Part shown: positions 45,994-54,102 of the stretch, piece after piece
How positions within the stretch are numbered: position 1 is the first letter of the stretch
Layout: every line of letters starts with the position of its first letter
Source of the DNA: Vibrio algarum
GTDB taxonomy: Bacteria; Pseudomonadota; Gammaproteobacteria; Enterobacterales; Vibrionaceae
Direction: 5' to 3'
Length of the DNA: 64,000 bases
NCBI RefSeq assembly: GCF_028204155.1
Contig: NZ_JAQLOI010000001.1
Span: 1,550,001 to 1,614,000 of the forward strand
Program-made: the position numbers and the translations under genes
The notes under the pieces: generated by a model
Told to the model about the DNA's origin: nothing
What the model saw: the letters and a program-made list of their open reading frames with translations, nothing else
Databases searched by the model: none

Positions 45994-47412
45994 ATGCGAC
46001 AGTATTTGAAGTATCTTATCCCTTTGGTCATCCCGCTATTTATTTTAATTCTACCATTGTCAGCTTTTCCTTTTGACGGTATCACCATAATACAACAGCG
46101 GGTTATCGCTATATTTTTACTTGCTGCTTTATGCTGGGTTTTTGAGCCTATCCCAATCTATGCAACTTCTGTTGTTATTATCGTTCTGGAATTGCTTTTG
46201 CTCTCGAACAAAGGCATCATTTTTTTCCGACTTGGGGAAGGAACACCAGAATTCGGCGCATTGCTCAGCTATAAAGATATTATGGCTACCTTTGCTAGCC
46301 CGATTATCATGCTTTTCTTAGGTGGTTTTTTTCTTGCGATGGCAGCCACTAAATACCGTTTAGATGTGAACTTAGCGCGTGTTTTGTTGAAGCCGTTTGG
46401 CTCTGATCCTAAATTTGTCATGCTCGGTTTGATGCTGATTACGGGTATCTTCTCAATGTTTATGTCTAATACAGCAACGACAGCGATGATGCTCTCTATT
46501 TTGACACCAGTTATTGCCGTATTTAGCCGCAATGACCCTGGACGTATTGCATTCGCACTGTGTATACCTGTTGCAGCAAACATCGGTGGCATCGGTACGC
46601 CAATCGGTACCCCGCCTAACGCTATTGCACTTAAGTATTTGGTTGGTGACAACCTAATAACCTTTGGGGAGTGGATGGCATTTGGTGTTCCTTTTGTGGT
46701 TATTATGATGGCGTTAGCTTGGTTTCTAATCAATAAGCTTTACGGGGCAGATACCAAATCAATCGACTTAAATATTAAAGGTAAATTTCTTAAGACGCCA
46801 AAAGCAATCACAGTTTATATTACCTTCGGTCTTACCATATTGCTTTGGTTGATGGGCTCTGCTCACGGTATGAACTCTTACACTGTTGCGTTGATTCCTG
46901 TTGCCATTTTCTCTATCACCGGCATTATCAACAAAGAAGACCTCAAGAAAATTTCTTGGGATGTTCTATGGCTTGTGTCTGGTGGTATTGCTTTAGGCCT
47001 TGCTCTAGATAAGACTGGTCTTGCCAAGTTGATGGTAAACAGCATTCCATTTGATGCTTATTCGCCTTATATCGTTCTATTTGGTGCAGCGTTCCTATGC
47101 CTAGTCATGGCGAACTTCATGTCACATACGGCTACCGCTAACTTATTGATGCCAATTATGGCGGCTCTTGGTGCTTCAATGACCTCTTTAGCACCGTTAG
47201 GTGGACAGATGACATTGATTCTAGTGGTTACGTTTGCTGCTTCTTTAGGCATGTCTTTGCCTATTAGTACGCCACCGAATGCATTGGCTCATGCGACGGG
47301 TAACGTCGAAAGTAGCCAAATGGCAAAAGTGGGTGTGATAATGGGAGTTGTTGGTGTTCTGGGTAGCTTTGTTCTGGTCTGGATACTTAATATTGTTGGT
47401 TTTATCGGATAA
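45994..47412 (+). CDS. SLC13/DASS family anion:sodium symporter
   Basis: A 472-residue transporter for di- or tricarboxylates or sulfate. The two inverted repeats show MFMSNTATTAMMLSILTPV with NIGGIGTPIGTPPNAIA, and VMANFMSHTATANLLMPIM with MSLPISTPPNALAHATG. The second sodium-site SNT motif is SHT here. The start is uncertain: ATG at 45994 (MRQYLKYLIPL) or TTG at 45961. Three bases separate it from a histidine kinase gene, which is followed after one base by a response regulator, so the operon couples transport to signalling. Confidence 0.86.
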   Translation: MRQYLKYLIPLVIPLFILILPLSAFPFDGITIIQQRVIAIFLLAALCWVFEPIPIYATSVVIIVLELLLLSNKGIIFFRLGEGTPEFGALLSYKDIMATFASPIIMLFLGGFFLAMAATKYRLDVNLARVLLKPFGSDPKFVMLGLMLITGIFSMFMSNTATTAMMLSILTPVIAVFSRNDPGRIAFALCIPVAANIGGIGTPIGTPPNAIALKYLVGDNLITFGEWMAFGVPFVVIMMALAWFLINKLYGADTKSIDLNIKGKFLKTPKAITVYITFGLTILLWLMGSAHGMNSYTVALIPVAIFSITGIINKEDLKKISWDVLWLVSGGIALGLALDKTGLAKLMVNSIPFDAYSPYIVLFGAAFLCLVMANFMSHTATANLLMPIMAALGASMTSLAPLGGQMTLILVVTFAASLGMSLPISTPPNALAHATGNVESSQMAKVGVIMGVVGVLGSFVLVWILNIVGFIG

Positions 47413-47415
47413 CTC

Positions 47416-48741
47416 ATGGAACATGAAAAACTCACCCGTCTTGTAAGATGTTACTTTAGCCAACCAGAACGAAAGCTAACGGTAGCAGCGGGTGAACCCA
47501 TCATATTGCAAGGTGCGCACAATGAACGGTTGTACTACGTGTGGAAGGGTGAAATAGAAGGTTTCATCGTAGACGAAGAGAGTGAGCGAGAAACTAAGAT
47601 ATTTAACGGAACAGAAGGTGCTTTTTTGGGTGTCCATAGTTTCTTTTCTGAGACACTTGTTGCTTCATCAACGGTGATGGCAAAAACTGATGTAGAACTG
47701 GGTTGGATAGATGATCAGACAAGCCCAGTAGAACCCGAGTATTACGGTCCATTAGCGGCACAATTTACACCGGTTATTGTGAGTGAGTTGTCCCGCCGAC
47801 AGATGAGAGCAATCCGTGAATCTATCGCCAAAGAAGAGGCGCTACAGAAACTCTATACCGCTGAACAGATGACCACTTTAGGTCAGCTTGCCGCGGGTAT
47901 CGCACATGAGCTAAATAACGCTGTTGGTGTTTTGAGTAGTAAAACAGAACGCATGCAGTTGGTGATTTCTCAACTAATGGAAGAACTTCATCCAGAAGCG
48001 AGTGTATTTTTGGAGCAGGGCTTATCGCAAGGGCAAGTTGGTAGCTCTTCGGAAGTTCGAAAGCGAGCTAGAGATCTAGAAAAAGACTTAGGCTTATCTC
48101 GTGATTTAGCCAAATCGTTAGCTAGAGCCGTTCCAAAAGGTGCGATATCGCCGTATTGGTTAGAAAATCCAATAGAAGCTATTCGCTATTGGGAAGTAGG
48201 GCGAGATTTGCATGATATGAGATTAGCAGCAAGGCATTCCGTGGGCATAGTTAAGTCGGTAAAACAGCTTGGTAGAACTGATATTGATACCGATGAATGG
48301 CTTGATGTTAATGAATCCATCAATAAAGCTATTGCGTTGATACAGAGTGATTTGCGTAGAGTATCCGTTCACCTTAGTCCGGCTAATCTTCCAACATTTA
48401 GAGGGTCGTCAACTGAGCTCGTTCAGATATGGGCGAACATCATGAAAAACGCTTGTGATGCGATGGAGGATACAGCTGAACCATCTATTGATATCGCCAC
48501 GAGGTATACAAACAAACGAATTCTTATCACGATTTCCAATAATGGTCCTGAAATTGATGAGTTAACACGACGTCAGATTTTTCAGCCAAATTTCACCACC
48601 AAAAAAGGTGGCCTCTCATTTGGCTTAGGGCTTGGGCTTTCAATCGTGAAAAGAATAGTAAGTGGTTATGGCGGGACAATAGCTGTTAAAAGCAGCCCCG
48701 AAAAAACCATTTTTAGAATTAAATTGCCAGTCGAGGAATAA
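47416..48741 (+). CDS. Sensor histidine kinase with N-terminal cyclic-nucleotide-type domain
   Basis: A 441-residue soluble kinase. Residues about 15-110 resemble a cNMP-binding/jelly-roll domain (VAAGEPIILQGAHNERLYYVWKGEIEGF). A dimerisation domain has the phospho-acceptor in AAGIAHELNNAVGVLS (His164), followed by an unusually long helical insertion of about 100 residues. The ATPase domain has NIMKNACDAMED and GLGLGLSIVKRIVSGYGG. No membrane segment. It is co-transcribed with the SLC13 transporter before it and the response regulator after it. Confidence 0.86.
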   Translation: MEHEKLTRLVRCYFSQPERKLTVAAGEPIILQGAHNERLYYVWKGEIEGFIVDEESERETKIFNGTEGAFLGVHSFFSETLVASSTVMAKTDVELGWIDDQTSPVEPEYYGPLAAQFTPVIVSELSRRQMRAIRESIAKEEALQKLYTAEQMTTLGQLAAGIAHELNNAVGVLSSKTERMQLVISQLMEELHPEASVFLEQGLSQGQVGSSSEVRKRARDLEKDLGLSRDLAKSLARAVPKGAISPYWLENPIEAIRYWEVGRDLHDMRLAARHSVGIVKSVKQLGRTDIDTDEWLDVNESINKAIALIQSDLRRVSVHLSPANLPTFRGSSTELVQIWANIMKNACDAMEDTAEPSIDIATRYTNKRILITISNNGPEIDELTRRQIFQPNFTTKKGGLSFGLGLGLSIVKRIVSGYGGTIAVKSSPEKTIFRIKLPVEE

Positions 48742-48742
48742 T

Positions 48743-49216
48743 ATGGAGAAGTTAAACCTGATTTGTGTAGATGACCAACGCGAAGTATTAAGCGCGGTAC
48801 TACAAGATTTAGAACCACTTAGTACATGGTTGAACATAGAAGATTGCGAATCAGCAGATGAAGCACTTGAGTTGATGGATGATTTTGACGCAGAAGGTGA
48901 GTTTGTCGCTTTGATCATTTCTGACCACGTTATGCCAGGTAAAACAGGTGTGGAGTTATTGACGGAAGTTTCTCAGGATGGTCGTTTTGCTACAACCAAG
49001 AAAATACTGTTGACCGGTCAAGCGACACATCAAGATACGATCACAGCCATTAACCTTGCTCGTATAGAAAGTTATTTTGAAAAACCTTGGAACGCAGAAG
49101 TGTTGCGTGAACGTGCAAGAACGCTAGTGACGGAATTTATATTTGATAAAGGGTTAGATTACACTGATTATCAAGGAAATCTGGATCAAAACGTTGTATT
49201 AGCACGTCTACGCTAG
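48743..49216 (+). CDS. Response regulator, receiver domain only
   Basis: A 157-residue protein with one CheY-like domain: acidic pair in ICVDDQREVLS, phospho-acceptor Asp61 in IISDHVMPGKTG, lysine in YFEKPWN. No DNA-binding or enzyme domain, only a C-terminal tail of about 30 residues (ending NVVLARLR). FEKPWN near the end of the domain is usual for regulators paired with such kinases. Output is probably by protein contact. Last gene of the three-gene operon. Confidence 0.87.
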   Translation: MEKLNLICVDDQREVLSAVLQDLEPLSTWLNIEDCESADEALELMDDFDAEGEFVALIISDHVMPGKTGVELLTEVSQDGRFATTKKILLTGQATHQDTITAINLARIESYFEKPWNAEVLRERARTLVTEFIFDKGLDYTDYQGNLDQNVVLARLR

Positions 49217-49230
49217 AGTGAAAATTTAGC

Positions 49231-49262
49231 TTGACCTTGGAGTCTACTCCAAGGTTTATGCT
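49231..49262 (+). promoter_or_regulatory. MerR-type (ZntR-like) promoter of zntA
   Basis: Palindrome ACCTTGGAGT-CT-ACTCCAAGGT (49234-49255) sits between -35 TTGACC (49231-49236) and -10 TATGCT (49257-49262), spaced 20 bases. The overlong spacer and the CTTGGAGT/ACTCCAAG arms are the hallmark of promoters activated by ZntR/CueR/CadR-type proteins. The regulator gene is not in the window. Confidence 0.85.
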
Positions 49263-49312
49263 TAAGGTATCTTGAAAACATCGTTTACACCTGATGGTGA
49301 AAAGGAGATACC

Positions 49313-51592
49313 ATGTGTACCAAACACAAAGGTTGCCAATCAAAAGCATCAATACAAAATTCTCGCAACACTAGTTGCTCTTCACCAAAGTTTACTCAGA
49401 TAAAAGAGATGGGCGTAGAAACCGATGGTTGTTGTAGCCATGACTCTAGCGCTTGTTGCACTGAGTCGGAACCCATAGAAGAAAGCGATCCTCCAGGCTT
49501 AAAATCTCTCTTTACTCAAAGTTGGAAAGTTGAAGGGATGGATTGCCCATCCTGCGCTAGAAAGATAGAAACTGCTGTAAATAATATTAGCGGTGTTAGC
49601 CATGCTAAGGTGCTATTCGCAACTGAGAAACTGGTGGTTAAATATGATGATGTTTCACTCACTAAGACTATCGAATCCGTTGCATTAGAGAATGGCTTTC
49701 CTCTCAATGTAAATACCAATCACGCTATAACGCGCGACGATTTCAGTTATTTTGGGTTACTAAAGCAGAATGTCCGGGTGATATCGCTTGCGATTGCCAT
49801 GTTTATCTCGTTGACTGTCCAGCCATTTTTTCCTCAGTTTAGTGCAGGTTCATTTGTTGCTATCTGCCTATTGGGGTTAATACCAATTGGTAGAAAAGCA
49901 ATAGCGCTCGCAAAATCAGGCACACCATTTTCCATTGAAACTTTAATGAGTGTCGCGGCAATTGGAGCATTATATTTGGGTGAAACCGTTGAAGCTGCAA
50001 TGGTTCTTCTTTTGTTCTTACTTGGTGAAAAACTGGAAGCATATGCTTCATCACGGGCTAGAAGCGGTGTCCAGTCATTGATGGCGCTAGTACCGGAAGA
50101 AGCCGTTAAAATTGTTGGATGTGAGCGAATTCAAGTATCCGTCAGTGATTTGATTCCCGGAGATATTATTGAAGTATCTCCAGGTTCCCGATTACCCGCA
50201 GATGGCGTTATTCAATCTTCTGCTAATTTTGATGAGAGCGCGTTAACCGGCGAGTCGCTTCCGGTAGAGCATCTCGCTGGGGATCAAGTTTTGGCCGGTT
50301 CTGTTGTTGTAGATAAGGTGGTTCGATTAGATATTACTTCTAAGCAAGGTGAGAATGCCATCGATCGAATCCTACATCTGATTGAAGAAGCCGAGTCACA
50401 CAAGGCACCTCTAGAACGTTTCTTGGATAAATTTAGCCGATGGTATACACCGGCGATGATGATCTTGGCCTTTTTAGTTATTGTCGCTCCGCCTCTTTTG
50501 TTTCAGCAACCATGGGAAACATGGATTTATCGAGGCTTAGCACTATTGCTAATCGCTTGCCCGTGTGCACTTGTTATTTCAACACCAGCTGCCATTACCT
50601 CTGGTCTGGCAGTAGCTGCTAAACGAGGGGCCCTAATTAAAGGTGGAGCGGCTCTTGAGCAATTGGGGCGTGTCGAAACCGTTGCGTTTGATAAAACCGG
50701 AACGCTTACACAAGGTAAACCAAAAGTAACTGATGTAATGCCGTTAGTGAATTATCGCTTAGAGCAAGTGCTAGCAATTGCAGCTTCAATCGAGGTTGGC
50801 TCCTCACATCCCCTGGCAAAGTCCCTTGTTAGGTACGTCACGAATAGGGATATCACCTTATTAGAAGCGACAGATAGAACAACTGTTGCGGGTATAGGAG
50901 TGTCTGGAAATATAGATGGAGTTAATTACCGTATTACGTCACCAAGCAAGGTGAAAATAGTGCTTCCTTCGGAAATCGAGCAGAATTTAGATCGTTTAGA
51001 AAACCAAGGAAAAACAACGGTACTTGTTCTTCAGGAAGAAAAAATCATCGGTATTGTTGCGTGGCAAGATACATTGAGATCGGATGCAAAAGAAGCAGTA
51101 GATAAGTTACACAAACTAGGAATTAGTACACTGATGCTCACGGGAGATAATGTACGAAGTGCAAAAGGTATCGCTGAGCAAATTGGTGTTGAGTATAAAG
51201 CGAGCCTCCTTCCCGAAGATAAAGTCGGATTTATACATCAGCTTGCGATAACTCAGCATGTAGCAATGGTTGGGGATGGAATAAACGATGCTCCAGCGAT
51301 GAAAGCCGCGTCAATAGGGGTCGCGATGGGCAGTGGCACCGACGTAGCCTTAGAAGCAGCAGACGCCGCATTAACACATAATAGATTGACCGATGTTGCT
51401 GATATTATTGTTCTTTCAAAAGCTACGTTAGCCAATATTAAACAAAACATTGCATTAGCATTGGGGCTAAAAGCGGTATTTCTAGTAACGAGTCTATTAG
51501 GTATTACCGGCTTGTGGCTAGCAGTATTGGCGGATAGTGGTGCAACGTTGTTGGTGACAGCAAATGCATTGAGGTTACTCCGTTTAAAATAA
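49313..51592 (+). CDS. zntA: Zinc/cadmium/lead-exporting P1B-type ATPase
   Basis: A 759-residue pump. N-terminal cysteine/histidine-rich extension (residues 1-50, including SACC and DGCCSHDSS), then a heavy-metal-binding domain with GMDCPSC (Cys78, Cys81). Core motifs: TGES phosphatase, membrane CPC (Cys416-Cys418), phosphorylation DKTGTLTQG (Asp460), SSHPLA, and GDGINDAPAMKAASIGVAMGSGTDVA. A ZntR-type promoter lies 50 bases upstream, confirming metal induction. The start follows AAGGAGA by a few bases. E. coli ZntA has a similar but shorter cysteine-rich start. Confidence 0.92.
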   Translation: MCTKHKGCQSKASIQNSRNTSCSSPKFTQIKEMGVETDGCCSHDSSACCTESEPIEESDPPGLKSLFTQSWKVEGMDCPSCARKIETAVNNISGVSHAKVLFATEKLVVKYDDVSLTKTIESVALENGFPLNVNTNHAITRDDFSYFGLLKQNVRVISLAIAMFISLTVQPFFPQFSAGSFVAICLLGLIPIGRKAIALAKSGTPFSIETLMSVAAIGALYLGETVEAAMVLLLFLLGEKLEAYASSRARSGVQSLMALVPEEAVKIVGCERIQVSVSDLIPGDIIEVSPGSRLPADGVIQSSANFDESALTGESLPVEHLAGDQVLAGSVVVDKVVRLDITSKQGENAIDRILHLIEEAESHKAPLERFLDKFSRWYTPAMMILAFLVIVAPPLLFQQPWETWIYRGLALLLIACPCALVISTPAAITSGLAVAAKRGALIKGGAALEQLGRVETVAFDKTGTLTQGKPKVTDVMPLVNYRLEQVLAIAASIEVGSSHPLAKSLVRYVTNRDITLLEATDRTTVAGIGVSGNIDGVNYRITSPSKVKIVLPSEIEQNLDRLENQGKTTVLVLQEEKIIGIVAWQDTLRSDAKEAVDKLHKLGISTLMLTGDNVRSAKGIAEQIGVEYKASLLPEDKVGFIHQLAITQHVAMVGDGINDAPAMKAASIGVAMGSGTDVALEAADAALTHNRLTDVADIIVLSKATLANIKQNIALALGLKAVFLVTSLLGITGLWLAVLADSGATLLVTANALRLLRLK

Positions 51593-51904
51593 AGTCCTAA
51601 ACAGTTTTTATATTACCCCTGTGTTTGAGGTAATTAGTGTATGTGGGCCTTAAAAAAGCTGAAAAATCGGGATTTGAGCAGGACATATTTGTGATACTTG
51701 CTATTCTTTAATTTGAACAGATACGTAACTTAAGTATTTAAAAGTGTGATGCCAACCGTTTTTCCATGCAATAGGTTATGCAATACAGCTGTATATTGTG
51801 ATGAATGTCACTCTATCTAGGGCATTTGTTCGCTACAGTTTGTTTGTAAACTTAAACCATATTCTGGAATAGCAAAATGCATATTCCACACTAAGGAGCC
51901 ATCC
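51593..51904 (+). promoter_or_regulatory. udp control region with CRP and CytR-like sites
   Basis: TGTGA-N6-TCACT at 51797-51812 is a strong CRP site. A weaker CRP half (TGTGA) is at 51745-51749. Between them ATGCAATA occurs twice (51766-51773 and 51778-51785), about one helical turn apart, resembling CytR half-sites. This CRP-CytR-CRP order is that known for nucleoside genes of enteric bacteria. Confidence 0.65.
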
Positions 51905-52663
51905 ATGTCTCAACCTGTTTTTCACCTCGGTATTACTGCTGCAGATCTTAAAGGCGCAACTGTTGCTATTATTCCTGGCGATCCGGACCGCGTGCCAAAA
52001 ATTGCCGCTGAAATGGAAAATGCAGTACAACTTGCAAGCCATCGTGAATACAATGTTTACCTAGCAGAGCTCGATGGCACACCTGTTGTTGTTTGCTCTA
52101 CTGGTATTGGTGGTCCTTCTACTTCTATCGCTGTAGAAGAGTTAGCGCAGTGTGGTGTACGAACATTTTTACGTGTAGGTACAACAGGTGCTATCCAGTC
52201 TGATGTTAATGTTGGTGATATGATTGTTTCAACTGGTTCTGTTCGTCTTGATGGCGCTAGTTTGCATTTTGCACCATTAGAGTTTCCAGCGGTTGCTAAT
52301 TTTGAAGTGGCAACGGCAATGAAAGAAGCGGTCGAAGAATCTGGAGCCAAAGTGCATATGGGTGTTACCGCTTCTAGTGATACGTTCTATCCTGGACAAG
52401 AGCGTTACGATACGTTCTCGGGTCGTGTTGTTAAGCGTTTCCAAGGGTCTATGCAAGAGTGGCAAGACATGGGTGTTCTTAACTTTGAAATGGAATCTGC
52501 GACACTATTTACCATGTGTGCAAGTTCTGGTCTTAAAGCAGGTTGTGTTGCTGGCGTTATTATTAACCGTACACAAAAAGAGATTCCAGACCACGCGACA
52601 CTAAAAGAAACGGAAACTCGCTCTATCCAAGTTGTTATTGCCGCAGCACGTAAAATGCTGTAA
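51905..52663 (+). CDS. udp: Uridine phosphorylase
   Basis: A 252-residue cytoplasmic enzyme that splits uridine with phosphate to uracil and ribose 1-phosphate. Seen: HLGITAADLKGATVAIIPGDPDRVPKIA, STGIGGPSTSIAVEELAQCGVRTFLRVGTTG and NFEMESATLFTMCASSGLKAG, the complete family set at normal length. AAGGAG precedes the ATG by seven bases. It has a CRP/CytR-like control region and converges with the DUF1887 gene over a shared terminator. Confidence 0.95.
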   Translation: MSQPVFHLGITAADLKGATVAIIPGDPDRVPKIAAEMENAVQLASHREYNVYLAELDGTPVVVCSTGIGGPSTSIAVEELAQCGVRTFLRVGTTGAIQSDVNVGDMIVSTGSVRLDGASLHFAPLEFPAVANFEVATAMKEAVEESGAKVHMGVTASSDTFYPGQERYDTFSGRVVKRFQGSMQEWQDMGVLNFEMESATLFTMCASSGLKAGCVAGVIINRTQKEIPDHATLKETETRSIQVVIAAARKML

Positions 52664-52672
52664 TCACAGCTT

Positions 52673-52701
52673 GATTGGTTTCAATTCAATTGAAACCAAT
52701 C
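52673..52701. repeat. Perfect 14-bp inverted repeat after udp
   Basis: GATTGGTTTCAATT and AATTGAAACCAATC separated by one base, ten bases after the udp stop. It forms a strong stem just before the bidirectional terminator. Confidence 0.7.
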
Positions 52702-52709
52702 AGTAAACT

Positions 52710-52748
52710 AAAAAAATCCCAGATACTATAGAGTTCTGGGATTTTTTT
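52710..52748. terminator. Bidirectional terminator between udp and the DUF1887 gene
   Basis: AAAAAAATCCCAGA and TCTGGGATTTTTTT flank an 11-base loop, giving U-tracts on both strands. Confidence 0.92.
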
Positions 52749-52771
52749 ATTCATTGAGAGAACCAATATTA

Positions 52772-53932
52772 TTACAATTCTTCATGGCCACCGGCATCAG
52801 CAAACCAATTTGTTAAGTGATTTTTAAGGTCCTTAAGTTCATCGGGGCCAATGAGAGCTAATCCTAAATCTTCTGCGCGAGTTATGTCATTATGTCGAAG
52901 TGGGCGGAAGCTAACCAACATCGCACGGGCCTGTAAGCCACCGAGTAGGTCTCTTAGCGATTCTAACTTGTAAAGAGTATCATCACCGTCGTCTCGCATA
53001 CCTTTGGTTTTGCATTCGATTATATGCAGTTTATTGTTTACAACAGTGGCCACATCAAGCTCATTTCTAACTTCACGTTCGCCTAATTGTCGATAGACTT
53101 GAACATTAAGAGAATGGTCTTGAATAGTTGGGAGCTCATCTTGAATCTGTTTAACAGTACTGTGAACTAGAGTTTCTAACCATTCACCGTTAGAAAATCG
53201 TCGTGCGTCTTCGCTTGCAAAAGTAAGAACACCGTTCTTATAGGTCGCAAGTTTGGTATCGACGAGATCGGACAAAAGCATATTCACTTCACGATAACCT
53301 TGTTGCTTTTCGGTTAAGCTCACTTCTAGTTTCTGTTCTTTGCGACAGGTTGTTGCTAAGTAGTTGAGTGTTGCTAGTCCTGGACCAAGTTCTAAAGCAT
53401 TACCTGCCCATCTTTGACCAAGTTCGTATAACTGCTGATCGAGTTGATCTGGCAGGTCGTGCTCATTAAATTCAGCGCGAGCACCAAAAATAGTCAAGTA
53501 ATCTGAAATGGTAATATGATCTTCTAGCTGTGCATCTTTGTTTTCTTCTGGGTAAACCCAACAAACTTTATCGCTATTTGGCTCAACTACGAATATTTCC
53601 CAAGCATTGCGGCGGAACATCTCATAAACAGTGAGAAGGCGGTGGCGTAATCCACAACTAGCGTTTAGTTTTAATTCTTTGCCACGTTGGCGAAGATTGC
53701 TTTCCAATTGATGAATGGCATGTCGTATCAGCGGAGTATCCACAACGGAAGTGATTTCAAAGAATTCAGCTTCGATATTCCGTTTATCTAAAACGTATTT
53801 GAGTCGTTGGAACATGCTTTCCTGGCTTTTGTCGCCAATAAAAATAATATGTTCACAAATTGCTCTGTTATCAAAAAGAGGTGTGATTAAGCGGATGGGA
53901 TCTTGGTCAATAATACCAACATGAATAGCCAT
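52772..53932 (-). CDS. DUF1887 protein: CARF-like domain plus PD-(D/E)XK nuclease (VC1899/Card1/Can2 type)
   Basis: A 386-residue soluble protein that I recognise as closely similar to V. cholerae VC1899. The N-terminal Rossmann-like CARF part shows IIDQDPIRLITPLF, NRAICEHIIFIGDKSQ and LKLNASCGLRHRLLTVYEMF. A winged-helix middle part follows. The C-terminal nuclease has RNELDVATVVNNKLHIIECKTKG, giving Asp293, Glu306 and Lys308 of the PD-(D/E)XK core. Known: relatives Card1 and Can2 are nucleases activated by cyclic tetra-adenylate in type III CRISPR immunity. Here there is no CRISPR array or cas gene; the neighbours are housekeeping genes. The activator is therefore unknown. AAGGA lies seven bases before the start. 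Confidence 0.87.
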   Translation of the reverse strand: MAIHVGIIDQDPIRLITPLFDNRAICEHIIFIGDKSQESMFQRLKYVLDKRNIEAEFFEITSVVDTPLIRHAIHQLESNLRQRGKELKLNASCGLRHRLLTVYEMFRRNAWEIFVVEPNSDKVCWVYPEENKDAQLEDHITISDYLTIFGARAEFNEHDLPDQLDQQLYELGQRWAGNALELGPGLATLNYLATTCRKEQKLEVSLTEKQQGYREVNMLLSDLVDTKLATYKNGVLTFASEDARRFSNGEWLETLVHSTVKQIQDELPTIQDHSLNVQVYRQLGEREVRNELDVATVVNNKLHIIECKTKGMRDDGDDTLYKLESLRDLLGGLQARAMLVSFRPLRHNDITRAEDLGLALIGPDELKDLKNHLTNWFADAGGHEEL

Positions 53933-54102
53933 TTAACGTCCTTAACTAATTTTAAGTATTGGCCGGCGTTAAAGTTTTATTGAAAGGATTCGCAGGCCTT
54001 ATATTTTATATTGTATTAACTATATAAAAAACAAGTGTAAATAGATAATAATTCACACTTGTTAAAGTAAAAAATGACTCAAAAATGACCTAGAATCTTG
54101 AT

